The notes under the pieces were generated by a model, which made no database searches, was not told the origin of the DNA, and saw only the letters and a program-made list of their open reading frames with translations. Positions 25,998 to 34,756 of a DNA stretch of 64,000 bases are shown here, in pieces (positions within the stretch are counted from its first letter, which is position 1; each line of letters starts with the position of its first letter). This stretch comes from Poriferisodalis sp965204125 (GTDB lineage Bacteria; Actinomycetota; Acidimicrobiia; Acidimicrobiales; Poriferisodalaceae), in NCBI RefSeq assembly GCF_965204125.1, contig NZ_OZ241968.1, forward strand, positions 2,666,001 to 2,730,000. Reading direction: 5' to 3'. The position numbers and the translations under genes were made by a program.

Positions 25998-26710
25998 AGC
26001 TTGGTGATGCTGGGCGCGGGGGCGTCGGTCTCGCCCCAGTAGTGGGGGAGACGCAGGTAGCCGAAGCGCGTCAGCTCGACAACCGATGCCAGCCCCTGGA
26101 TCTCCTTGATCCGCTGGATCGAGCGGATGTGCGAGGCCATCTCGTAGAACAGCATCCAGATAGCGCACTCGAGCGTGTTCACGATCATCCGCTCGTCGTC
26201 GGGATCATGCCAAGCACCCCGAGGGAGCACCGTGATGGCGTCGTCCCAGAAGAGCGTGCTGTGACGCGACTCCACCATCTCGCGAAACGTCTCGACCCGA
26301 TGAGACGCGACCACATAGCGCATCCAGCTCAAGCCAAGGTCGAGCTTGTCGAGCAGATCGGGCACCTCCCAGAACAGCTCAGGATCCAGCCGCAGCCCGT
26401 GCTTGTTGTTGCGTCCCTGGTGATGCTCGGCCCACACGATCGGCTCGGGAATATCGCCGTCGGGCCACAGCAGCATCCCGCAGCGCCGCTTCGCGAAGAT
26501 CAGCGACACCCAGGCGATGTGGCTGATCTGCCGCCGGATCGACCACCACATCAGCTCCCGCTCGGGAGACTGGTCGTCGAGATCGAGCTGCGCATCGCTC
26601 AGCCCGTCGACCTCGGCGCGCAGCCACAGATCGATGTGGGAGAAATACGGCATCGTGCCGGCCGCGTCGCCGACTGGCATCTCCAGCACCGAAGGATCGA
26701 CCCGAGCCAT
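25994..26710 (-). CDS. Unknown protein, possibly DinB-like four-helix bundle
   Basis: This 238-residue protein has no motif I can name with certainty. Helical segments with spaced histidines (WWSIRRQISHIAWVSLIF and FYEMASHIRSIQRIKE) recall DinB/YfiT-type metal-binding bundles, which in actinobacteria include mycothiol-dependent enzymes. That link is inference. It starts 23 bases after the gcvP stop and overlaps the next gene by four bases, so it belongs to the gcvT-gcvP-selD run. Confidence 0.6.
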   Translation of the reverse strand: MARVDPSVLEMPVGDAAGTMPYFSHIDLWLRAEVDGLSDAQLDLDDQSPERELMWWSIRRQISHIAWVSLIFAKRRCGMLLWPDGDIPEPIVWAEHHQGRNNKHGLRLDPELFWEVPDLLDKLDLGLSWMRYVVASHRVETFREMVESRHSTLFWDDAITVLPRGAWHDPDDERMIVNTLECAIWMLFYEMASHIRSIQRIKEIQGLASVVELTRFGYLRLPHYWGETDAPAPSITKL

Positions 26711-26733
26711 GCCCGAACGCTAGCGATCCGCGG

Positions 26734-29646
26734 TCAGTCAGTTTCGAAGGCGCGGGGGTCGGGGCAGGCGCACATGAGGTTGCGGTCGCCGTAGGCACCG
26801 TCGATGCGGCTCACCGGCGGCCAGTACTTGTCGGCCACCAGCGTCGCCACGGCGGTGCCGGCCGGGTAGGCGGCCTCGGTGCGCGAGTAAGGGTGCTCCC
26901 ACTCGTCGGCCAGCACGTCGATGGCCGTGTGGGGTGCGTTGGCGAGCGGGTTGTCGTCGGCTGGCCACTCGCCCGCCGCGACCTTGTCGATCTCGGATCG
27001 GATCGTCGCCATCGCATCGCAGAACCGGTCGATCTCCGCCAGCGATTCGCTCTCGGTGGGCTCGATCATCAGCGTCCCCGCGACCGGGAACGACATCGTC
27101 GGGGCATGGAATCCGAAGTCGATGAGCCGCTTGGCCACGTCGTCCACGCTGGCCCACTCCGAGTACGGCCGCAGGTCCACGATGCACTCGTGCGCGACCA
27201 GCCCGTAGCGGCCCTGGTACAGGATCGGGAAGTGCTCGCCGAGTCGCGAGGCGAGGTAGTTGGCCGACAGGATCGCCGTCTGTGTGGCTTGGGTGAGGCC
27301 CTCCACGCCCATCATGGCGATGTACATCCACGGGATCGGCAGGATGCCCGCAGAGCCCCACGGCGCCGATGAGATAGCGCCCGGGCCGGTCTCGGGGCCC
27401 GCATCGGGTGCCAGTGGGTGGTTGGGCAGGTACTTGGCCAGGTGCAGGCGGCACGCCACCGGCCCGATGCCCGGCCCGCCGCCGCCGTGGGGAATGCAGA
27501 ACGTCTTGTGCAGGTTGAGATGGCTGACATCGGCACCGAACGTGCCCGGTGCGGCGAGGCCGACGAGGGCGTTGAGGTTGGCGCCGTCCACATAGACCTG
27601 CCCGCCCGCTTCGTGCACCTTGAGACAGACCTGCCGGATGCCGTCCTCATACACGCCATGTGTCGAGGGGTAGGTGGCCATGAACGCGGCCAGCTGATCG
27701 CCGTGCTCGGCGATCTTGGCGTCGAGGTCGTCGAGGTCCACGTCGCCGTCCTCGGTGCAGCCCACCACCACCACCCGCATGCCGGCCATCACGGCCGACG
27801 CGGCGTTGGTGCCGTGCGCGGAGGACGGGATAAGGCACACCGTGCGGTGGGTGTCGCCGCGGTCGTCGTGGTAGCCCCGGATGGCGAGCAGCCCGGCCAG
27901 CTCGCCCTGCGAGCCCGCGTTGGGCTGCAATGACACGGCGTCGTAGCCGGTTATCGCCGCCAGCCACCGTTCGAGGTCGGCGATGATCTGGCGGTAGCCC
28001 TCCCACTGCTCGGGCGGCGCAAACGGGTGGATGTCGGCGAATTGCGGCCAGGTGATCGGGGTCGTCTCCGCCGCGGCGTTGAGCTTCATCGTGCAGCTGC
28101 CCAGCGGGATCATCGAGCGGTCCAGCGCCACATCGGCCGAGGCCAGACGGCGCAGGTAGCGCATCATCTCGGTCTCGGAGCGGTGTGAGTGAAAGGTGGG
28201 GTGCGTGAGGAACTCGCTGGTGCGCCGCAGCTCCCCGGCGATTCCCGACGGTGCCGAGGCTGCCAGCGTTCCGATCGACACGCTGCCGTGCGCCTCGCCG
28301 CCGTCTGCTTGGGTCGCGAAGGCATCCAGCACCCTGGCGACCGTGCCCTCGTCGCAGGTTTCGTCCAGCGAGACGCCCACGGTGTCGGCGTCGATGCGGT
28401 GCAGGTTGATGCCGACGCTGAGCGCGGCGGCCAGCACCTCGTCGGCACGGCCGGCTACCTCCACCGTCAGCGTGTCGAAGAAGGTGTCGTTGCGCACACG
28501 CAAGCCCAGGCTGCCCACGCCGGCGGCGAGCGCCGCGGTCAGCCGGTGCACGCGCTCAGCGATGCCGGCCAAGCCGTCGGGACCGTGCCACACCGCATAC
28601 ATCGAGGCCACCACGGCGAGCAGCACCTGCGCGGTGCAGATGTTGCTGGTGGCGCGTTCGCGCCGAATGTGCTGCTCACGAGTCTGCAGCGCCAGCCGGT
28701 ACGCGGTCCTGCCGGCCGCGTCCACCGAGACGCCCACGAGCCTTCCCGGCATCGAGCGGCGGTGCTTCTCGCTGGTCGCGAGGAATGCTGCATGCGGACC
28801 GCCGAAGCCAAGCGGCACACCGAAGCGCTGCGAGCTGCCCACCACGATGTCGGCGCCCTGCTCGCCGGGCGGCTGCAGCACGCAGCACGCCAGCAGGTCG
28901 GCGGTGACGGAAGCAATCGCGCCGGTGCCATGCAGAGCTTCGATCACAGGTTGAAGGTTGCGGACGGCACCGCTGCTGCCGGGATACGCCAGCAATGCTC
29001 CGTACACCTCCGCAGGTGCCAGATCGGTCGCCGGGTGGCCCACCACGATGTCGATACCGAGCGGCTGGGCACGTGTGCGCACCACATCGATGACCTGGGG
29101 ATGGCAGTCGGCATCGACGAAGAAGCGGTCCGGCCCGCTTCGCGTGATGCGGCGGGCCATGGCCATCGCCTCGGCGGCAGCGGTGCCCTCGCACAGCAGC
29201 GACGAGTTGGCGATCTCCATGCCCACCAGATCGCACACCATCGTCTGGTAGTTGAGCAGCGCTTCGAGCCGCCCCTGGGAGATCTCGGGCTGGTACGGCG
29301 TGTATGCCGTGTACCACGACGGGTCTTCCAGCACGCCGCGCCGGATGACTGCGGGCGTGAGCGTGCCGTAGTAGCCCAGCCCGATCAACGAATGCACCTG
29401 CGTGTTGGCGTTCGCCAGCCAGCGCATCGCTGCGGTGGCCTCGGTTTCGGTGAGGGGCCGGTCGATGCCGTCGAGCACGATCGGCTCGTCGATGCGGATC
29501 TCTGCTGGCACGGCGGCGTCGACGAGGTCGCCGAGCGAGCCGAACCCGAGCCGCTTGAGCATGACGGCAACGTCGTCGGGCTGCAGGCCGATGTGGCGTG
29601 CGGCAAATGCCCCTTCCGCGCTCGTAGGTACCGGGGGTTCACTCAT
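26734..29646 (-). CDS. gcvP: Glycine dehydrogenase (decarboxylating), P protein
   Basis: This 970-residue single-chain P protein decarboxylates glycine and passes the aminomethyl group to lipoyl-GcvH. The N-terminal half has FAARHIGL, the LIGLGYYGT segment and NYQTMVCDLVGMEIANSSL. The C-terminal half carries the PLP lysine in HLNLHKTFCIPHGGGGPG. Both halves have normal length and nothing looks broken. It follows gcvT by 57 bases; gcvH is 21 kb away and no L protein is adjacent. Together with serB in the same run this points to serine-glycine-one-carbon metabolism. Confidence 0.98.
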   Translation of the reverse strand: MSEPPVPTSAEGAFAARHIGLQPDDVAVMLKRLGFGSLGDLVDAAVPAEIRIDEPIVLDGIDRPLTETEATAAMRWLANANTQVHSLIGLGYYGTLTPAVIRRGVLEDPSWYTAYTPYQPEISQGRLEALLNYQTMVCDLVGMEIANSSLLCEGTAAAEAMAMARRITRSGPDRFFVDADCHPQVIDVVRTRAQPLGIDIVVGHPATDLAPAEVYGALLAYPGSSGAVRNLQPVIEALHGTGAIASVTADLLACCVLQPPGEQGADIVVGSSQRFGVPLGFGGPHAAFLATSEKHRRSMPGRLVGVSVDAAGRTAYRLALQTREQHIRRERATSNICTAQVLLAVVASMYAVWHGPDGLAGIAERVHRLTAALAAGVGSLGLRVRNDTFFDTLTVEVAGRADEVLAAALSVGINLHRIDADTVGVSLDETCDEGTVARVLDAFATQADGGEAHGSVSIGTLAASAPSGIAGELRRTSEFLTHPTFHSHRSETEMMRYLRRLASADVALDRSMIPLGSCTMKLNAAAETTPITWPQFADIHPFAPPEQWEGYRQIIADLERWLAAITGYDAVSLQPNAGSQGELAGLLAIRGYHDDRGDTHRTVCLIPSSAHGTNAASAVMAGMRVVVVGCTEDGDVDLDDLDAKIAEHGDQLAAFMATYPSTHGVYEDGIRQVCLKVHEAGGQVYVDGANLNALVGLAAPGTFGADVSHLNLHKTFCIPHGGGGPGIGPVACRLHLAKYLPNHPLAPDAGPETGPGAISSAPWGSAGILPIPWMYIAMMGVEGLTQATQTAILSANYLASRLGEHFPILYQGRYGLVAHECIVDLRPYSEWASVDDVAKRLIDFGFHAPTMSFPVAGTLMIEPTESESLAEIDRFCDAMATIRSEIDKVAAGEWPADDNPLANAPHTAIDVLADEWEHPYSRTEAAYPAGTAVATLVADKYWPPVSRIDGAYGDRNLMCACPDPRAFETD

Positions 29647-29703
29647 ACGCCATGCCTCCGTGCAAGGGGCTTCGTGCGGTCTCGTTCATGTTCACGGCGA
29701 TCA

Positions 29704-30951
29704 TCACGATGGCCACCAGTAGCGATGTTCCACGAACGGCAGCGGGGCGACCCGGCACGGCTCGGGGCCCTTGCGGCCCTCGGCAAGCAGCTCGGTGCCG
29801 TCGGATGCGAAGTCGGCCTCGACGTAGGCCATGGCGATCGGCGCTTCGACAGCAGGGCCGAAGCCGCCGCTGGTGACCATGCCGACGCTGGCGCCGTCGG
29901 AGGTGGTCAGCATGGCGCCGTCGCGAATGGGCCGGCGGCCGTCGGCTGCGATGCCGACCCGCTGGCGCGGCGGCCCGTCACGCAGCTGCGCCGTAATGAT
30001 TTCCGCGCCGGGGAAGCCGGCCTCGGCGCGCCGGCGCTTGGGGATCGACCAGCCCAGTCCGGCCTCGGCCGGGGTGGTCGCTTCGGTGAGCTCGTGGCCG
30101 ACCAGCGGCAGGCCCGCCTCGAGTCGCAGCGTGTCGCGTGCGCCGAGCCCTGCGGGGACCACGCCATCAGCGCTCAGCAGCAGCCGTGCGACATGCGTCG
30201 CCTCGCTCGCCGGAATGGAGACTTCGAACCCGTCCTCGCCGGTGTACCCGCAGCGCGACACCTCGCACTCGACGCCGTCGATCGACAGCGTGGCCGTCGT
30301 CATGAACGCCAGCTCCGCCGCTGGCGGCGCCCAGCGAGCCAGCACGCCGGCCGCCGCGGGGCCCTGCAGTGCCAGCAGCGCGAGGCCTGATTGCAGCTCG
30401 ACGCTGACGAGTGCGTTCGCCTCGCCTGTCGTGTCTGCTCCGCCTGTCGCGTCCGCCGTGTCGACTGTGTCAGTCGCCCGGCGTGCCGGTCGGTCGCTGA
30501 GCCGTGAGGACAGCACAGACAGGTCGGCCTCGGTGCGAACGGCGTTCACCACCAGCCGCAGGCGGTCGCCGAGATTCGACACGATGAGATCGTCGAGCAC
30601 CCCGCCCGCATCCGTGGTGAACAGCGTGTAGCGCATCCGGCCCGGCGTCAGATTGACGATCGACCCTGGCACCGAGCATTCGAGCCACGCGGCGGCTTCC
30701 GCCACGTCCACGCCGTCGGCGGGCCGGACCTCGATGATGCCCATGTGGCTGACGTCGAACAGTCCGGCCGCGGTGCGGGTGGCGCGATGCTCGGCCACGG
30801 TGCCGTCGCCGTAGCGCATGGGAAGCGCATGGCCGCCGAAGTTGACCATCCGCCCGCCGAGTTCGGTGTGCAGGTCGAACAGCGGGGTGCGTACGCCGCC
30901 GGAGTCTGGATCGATGTCGGGCTCGCGTACGCCGCCGTTGGCGTCAGTCAT
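29704..30951 (-). CDS. gcvT: Aminomethyltransferase, T protein of the glycine cleavage system
   Basis: GcvT moves the methylene group from the H protein to tetrahydrofolate and releases ammonia. The 415-residue sequence shows FDVSHMG, LTPGRMRYTLFTTDAGGVLDDLIV and the CGYTGEDGFEVSIP block. It is longer than many homologues (about 365 residues), partly because of a Thr/Asp/Ala-rich insert at about residues 155-185 that looks disordered. It starts at ATG 30951, 17 bases after the end of the arsC-like gene. Confidence 0.96.
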   Translation of the reverse strand: MTDANGGVREPDIDPDSGGVRTPLFDLHTELGGRMVNFGGHALPMRYGDGTVAEHRATRTAAGLFDVSHMGIIEVRPADGVDVAEAAAWLECSVPGSIVNLTPGRMRYTLFTTDAGGVLDDLIVSNLGDRLRLVVNAVRTEADLSVLSSRLSDRPARRATDTVDTADATGGADTTGEANALVSVELQSGLALLALQGPAAAGVLARWAPPAAELAFMTTATLSIDGVECEVSRCGYTGEDGFEVSIPASEATHVARLLLSADGVVPAGLGARDTLRLEAGLPLVGHELTEATTPAEAGLGWSIPKRRRAEAGFPGAEIITAQLRDGPPRQRVGIAADGRRPIRDGAMLTTSDGASVGMVTSGGFGPAVEAPIAMAYVEADFASDGTELLAEGRKGPEPCRVAPLPFVEHRYWWPS

Positions 30952-30968
30952 TGACCGGTGCGTGTCAG

Positions 30969-31328
30969 TCAGTCGGCCAGGAGCTCGGCGATGCGACCCT
31001 TCGGACGTCCGACGACGGCGCGGTTGCCGCGTACGACCACCGGGCGCTGCATGAGCGCCTTGCGCTGGCTCAGCAGCTCCACCACTGCGCCGGGATTGTC
31101 GACGTAGTCGTCGGCGTTCAGATTCAGCTTCTTGAATTGCGAGTCCTTGCGCACCAGGTCTTCGACGGGGTCCTCGAGAATCGACACCAAGTGTTCGAGC
31201 GTCTCCCGGTCGGGCGGCGTCTTCATGTAGAGGACGACATCGGCCTCCACTCCAGCGTCCTCGGCGACCGCCAAGGCATTCCGGGAAGAGTTTCAATGCG
31301 GGTTGTGGTAGATCGTCACCTCGGCCAT
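30969..31328 (-). CDS. ArsC/Spx-family reductase with selenocysteine (TGA) at the catalytic position
   Basis: From ATG 31328 the frame reads MAEVTIYHNPH, then TGA at 31293-31295, then NSSRNALAVAEDAG and on to the stop. Aligned with ArsC proteins (HNPxCSxSRxAL), the TGA falls exactly on the catalytic cysteine. The rest is normal ArsC family, with LVRKDSQFKKLNL and LMQRPVVVRGNRAVVGRP. The full product is 119 residues, the usual length. A stem-loop with a GGUC loop follows the TGA at SECIS distance, and selD lies in the same gene run. I therefore read a selenoprotein rather than a nonsense mutation. ArsC-family members reduce arsenate or act as thiol-disulfide enzymes, and the substrate here is unknown. 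Confidence 0.88.
31259..31276 (-). promoter_or_regulatory. Bacterial SECIS hairpin in the arsC-like gene
   Basis: Seven pairs, CCUUGGC with GCCGAGG (one U-G), close on the four-base loop GGUC. The loop starts 24 bases after the UGA. A GGUC-type loop at this distance is the hallmark of the SelB-binding element in Escherichia coli fdhF. Confidence 0.85.
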
Positions 31329-31385
31329 GAGGCCGAAGTTACCTGCGCGAGGCGCCCAAGTCTGGACAGGCGGCCTGGGAGTCTG

Positions 31386-31430
31386 CCGGCCAGTCAGTCA
31401 GCCGGTCAGCCAGCCCATCGGCCAGCCGGG
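31386..31430. repeat. Imperfect short tandem repeats
   Basis: Between serB and the arsC-like gene the sequence repeats GTCAGCC / GGCCAG-type units several times. The outer CCGGCC- and GGCC-rich parts can pair, so the stretch may work as a weak terminator or attenuator. No gene is present. Confidence 0.4.
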
Positions 31431-31432
31431 GA

Positions 31433-32704
31433 TCAGGGCAGCAGCGTGGACAGCGGCCGTTCAGCGCCGAGCGGCGTCGTCGAGGCATCCGCGGCTTCGA
31501 CTTCTTCGCGTGTGACGCCCAGCATGAACAGGATCGCGTCCAGGTACGGCACGTTGACGGTGGTGTCCGCCGCATCGGCAACCACCGGCTTGGCGTTGAA
31601 GGCGATGCCGAGCCCCGCCGCCGTCAGCATGGGGAGATCGTTGGCGCCGTCGCCCACCGCCACGATCTGCTCCAGCGGCACGCCCTCGATGTAGGCGAGC
31701 TGCCGCAGCAGCCGCGCCTTGGCCTCGGCGTCGATGACTTCGCCGACCACCTCGCCGGTCAGCCGGCCGTCGCGGATCTCGAGTTCGTTCGCGTAGGCGT
31801 GATCGAACTTGAACCGCTTCGCCAAGTGATCGGTGAAGTGCGTGAAGCCGCCGGAGATGATCGCCACCTTGTAGCCCAGCCGCTTCAGCGTGCGGGCAAA
31901 GGTGCGGGCGCCCCGTGTCAGCGACATGTGCACGATGGCCGTGTCGATGATCGAGACGGGCTGGCCGACCAGCAGCCGCACCCGCTGGCGCAGCGACGTC
32001 TCGAAGTCGATCTCGCCGGCCATGGCGGCTGCGGTCAGCTCAGCCGAACGGGCTTCGTGCCCGGCCTCGGCGGCCAGCAGGTCGATCACCTCGTTGCGGA
32101 TGAGGGTGGAGTCGACGTCCATCACGATCATGCGGGTGGAGCGCCGCGAGAGGCCGTGCGGCTGAACGGCGATGTCGATCCGGCGTTCGGCGGCCACCTC
32201 GATCAGGTCGGTCCGGAGCTTGTCGCCCTGCGCACCCTCCACCAGGAACTCGTAGCTCCAAACCGGAAAGCGGGAGAGCCGGTGAATGCGGTCGATGTTC
32301 CCGCCGCTGGCGGCGATGGCCCCGGTCACGACCGACAGGTCGGCGGGTTTCAGCTCGGGGGCCAGGGCGGTGACCACGAGGCGCTCCGCGTGCCGGGTCG
32401 GCGTGGCGTCGACGACCTCGAAGTTCATCTCCAAGCCCCGCTCGTAGCCGAACAGCAGCACTTCTTTGACCAGGTCTCGGCCTGCGGGAACCGTGATCGC
32501 GAGCCCGAGCGTGAGCTGGCGGCGCACCACGACCTGCTCCATGTCCTGCACGTCCGCGCCCGCATTCGAGAGCAGGGCCAGCAAGTCGGTGGTGATGCCC
32601 GGGCCGTCGGGACCGGTCACCCGGATGAGGATCGTGTCCTTCGGGGCGTCGGCGTGGGCTGCATCTTCGGCTGCATCGCCGGCTGCATCGTCGTCGGGAA
32701 CCAT
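31433..32704 (-). CDS. serB: Phosphoserine phosphatase with N-terminal ACT domains
   Basis: This 423-residue enzyme performs the last step of serine synthesis. The N-terminal half (about residues 20-190) has two ACT-like regulatory domains (DTILIRVTGPDGPGITTDLL and LVVTALAPELKPADLSVVTGAI). The HAD phosphatase half carries the nucleophile motif DVDSTLI, IISGGFTHF and GDGANDLPML. This actinobacterial/long SerB form is often controlled by amino acids through the ACT part. It heads the minus-strand run with gcvT and gcvP, and is divergent from ilvD across 65 bases. Confidence 0.96.
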   Translation of the reverse strand: MVPDDDAAGDAAEDAAHADAPKDTILIRVTGPDGPGITTDLLALLSNAGADVQDMEQVVVRRQLTLGLAITVPAGRDLVKEVLLFGYERGLEMNFEVVDATPTRHAERLVVTALAPELKPADLSVVTGAIAASGGNIDRIHRLSRFPVWSYEFLVEGAQGDKLRTDLIEVAAERRIDIAVQPHGLSRRSTRMIVMDVDSTLIRNEVIDLLAAEAGHEARSAELTAAAMAGEIDFETSLRQRVRLLVGQPVSIIDTAIVHMSLTRGARTFARTLKRLGYKVAIISGGFTHFTDHLAKRFKFDHAYANELEIRDGRLTGEVVGEVIDAEAKARLLRQLAYIEGVPLEQIVAVGDGANDLPMLTAAGLGIAFNAKPVVADAADTTVNVPYLDAILFMLGVTREEVEAADASTTPLGAERPLSTLLP

Positions 32705-32769
32705 CGGGTGCCGCAGGCTACTGCCCAGTAGGGCTATGGGAATCCGGGCGTGCCGCGTAGGCTGAACGT

Positions 32770-34605
32770 ATGCCGAGCTACCGATCTGTCACCTCTACAG
32801 CAGGCCGAAATCAGGCCGGGGCTCGAGCCTTGTGGCGTGCCACCGGCATGACCGACGACGACTTCGGCAAGCCGATCATCGCCATCTCCAATTCGTTCAC
32901 CCAGTTCGTGCCGGGCCATGTCCATCTCAAGGACCTCGGCCAACTCGTCGCCCGCGAGATCGAGGCCGCCGGGGGAGTGGCAAAGGAGTTCAACACCATC
33001 GCCGTCGACGACGGCATCGCCATGGGCCACGATGGGATGCTCTACAGCCTGCCGTCGCGCGACCTCATCGCCGATGCGGTCGAGTACATGGTGAATGCCC
33101 ACTGTGCCGATGCCCTGGTGTGCATTTCCAACTGCGACAAGATCACCCCGGGGATGCTCAACGCCGCGATGCGGCTGAACATCCCGACGGTGTTCGTGTC
33201 CGGCGGCCCGATGGAGGCCGGCAAGACCAAGCTGGCCACCCAGAAGGTCGACCTCATCAACGTCATGGTGGTGGCCGCCGACGACTCGGTCAGCGACGAG
33301 GACGTTGCCGAGATGGAGCGGTCGGGCTGCCCCACGTGCGGTTCGTGCTCGGGCATGTTCACGGCCAACTCCATGAACTGCCTGACCGAGGCGCTCGGCC
33401 TGTCGCTGCCCGGCAACGGGACGGTGGTGGCCACCCATGCAGACCGCCGTGAGCTGTTCTTGGAGGCGGGCCGGCTGGTGGTCGAGTTGTGCCGCCGCTA
33501 CTACCAGGAGGACGACGCATCGGTGCTGCCCCGTTCGATCGGCAGCTTCGAGGCGTTTGAGAACGCGATGACGCTCGACATCGCGATGGGCGGGTCCACC
33601 AACACGATCCTGCACCTGCTGGCCGCGGCTCAGGAGGCCGAGCTCGACTTCACGATGGCCGATATCGACCGGCTGTCGCGCAAGGTGCCGAACATCTGCA
33701 AGGTGGCGCCGGCGTCGGAGTTCTTCCACGTCGAGGACGTGCACCGCGCCGGGGGCGTCATGGGGATCCTGGCCGAGCTGAACCGGGCCGGTCTCATCGC
33801 CAACCAGGTGCCGACGGTGCATTCGGCGACCATGTTCGACGCCATCTCTCGCTGGGACGTGGCCACGAACGACGATGCGTCGCTGGCCGAGTTCTTCCGG
33901 GCGGGCCCGGCAGGCATCCCGACGCAGGTGGCGTTCAGCCAGTCGGAGCGCTACCGCACGCTGGATCTCGACCGTGAGCGGGGCTGCATCCGCTCGGTCG
34001 ACAGCGCGTACTCCGCCGACGGCGGGCTGGCGATCCTGTACGGCAACCTCGCGCCCGACGGCTGCGTCGTGAAGACGGCCGGGGTGGACGAGTCGATCTG
34101 GGTGTTCGCCGGCCCGGCCCATGTGGTCGAGAGTCAAGACGAGGCGGTGGAGCACATTCTCGAGGGCGAGGTGGTCGCCGGGGATGTCGTGGTGGTGCGC
34201 TATGAGGGTCCGCGGGGCGGCCCCGGCATGCAGGAGATGCTGTACCCCACGTCGTACCTGAAGTCGAAGGGCCTCGGCAAGGCGTGCGCCCTGGTCACCG
34301 ACGGGCGCTTCTCGGGCGGCACGTCGGGCCTGTCCATCGGCCATGTTTCACCGGAAGCCGCTTCCGGCGGGCTCATCGGGCTGGTGCGCAGTGGCGACAT
34401 CATCGAGATCGACATCCCGAACCGCACCATCAACCTCGCCGTCGACGACGCCGAGCTGGAGCGACGCCGCGCCGAGCAGGATGCGGCGGGCTGGCAGCCT
34501 GTCGAGCCGCGCCCACGCCAGGTCAGCACCGCACTGCGGGCTTACGCGGCAATGGCCACCAGCGCCGACCGGGGCGCGGTGCGCGACCTGTCCCTGCTGG
34601 GCTGA
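32770..34605 (+). CDS. ilvD: Dihydroxy-acid dehydratase
   Basis: IlvD dehydrates dihydroxy acids in isoleucine and valine synthesis. The 611-residue protein resembles the Escherichia coli type. It has NSFTQFVPGHVHL with no Cys at the first cluster position, C121 in ISNCDKITPGM and C186/C189/C192 in CPTCGSCSGMF, which implies an oxygen-labile [4Fe-4S] form rather than a [2Fe-2S] one. The C-terminal VTDGRFSGGTSGLSIGHVSPEA block is intact. The start is ATG 32770. No other ilv genes are adjacent. Confidence 0.97.
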   Translation: MPSYRSVTSTAGRNQAGARALWRATGMTDDDFGKPIIAISNSFTQFVPGHVHLKDLGQLVAREIEAAGGVAKEFNTIAVDDGIAMGHDGMLYSLPSRDLIADAVEYMVNAHCADALVCISNCDKITPGMLNAAMRLNIPTVFVSGGPMEAGKTKLATQKVDLINVMVVAADDSVSDEDVAEMERSGCPTCGSCSGMFTANSMNCLTEALGLSLPGNGTVVATHADRRELFLEAGRLVVELCRRYYQEDDASVLPRSIGSFEAFENAMTLDIAMGGSTNTILHLLAAAQEAELDFTMADIDRLSRKVPNICKVAPASEFFHVEDVHRAGGVMGILAELNRAGLIANQVPTVHSATMFDAISRWDVATNDDASLAEFFRAGPAGIPTQVAFSQSERYRTLDLDRERGCIRSVDSAYSADGGLAILYGNLAPDGCVVKTAGVDESIWVFAGPAHVVESQDEAVEHILEGEVVAGDVVVVRYEGPRGGPGMQEMLYPTSYLKSKGLGKACALVTDGRFSGGTSGLSIGHVSPEAASGGLIGLVRSGDIIEIDIPNRTINLAVDDAELERRRAEQDAAGWQPVEPRPRQVSTALRAYAAMATSADRGAVRDLSLLG

Positions 34606-34756
34606 GCGGCCCACGCCAGCGCCTGCTTCGGATCCAGTTGCGCGCGTCAGCCAGCGTGCCGTGCTCGCTCGGCCTCGCGCTGTCGGTGCGACCAGCAGGT
34701 GACACGGCGAGGCGCGCCCCTGACTCGGTCCGAGGCTGCGCCGTAACCTCGCGCCG

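Noticed and set aside
31293..31295. The TGA in the arsC-like gene as a nonsense mutation
   Set aside because: It sits precisely on the catalytic codon, is followed by a GGUC-loop stem at SECIS distance, and selD is nearby; selenocysteine explains all this better.
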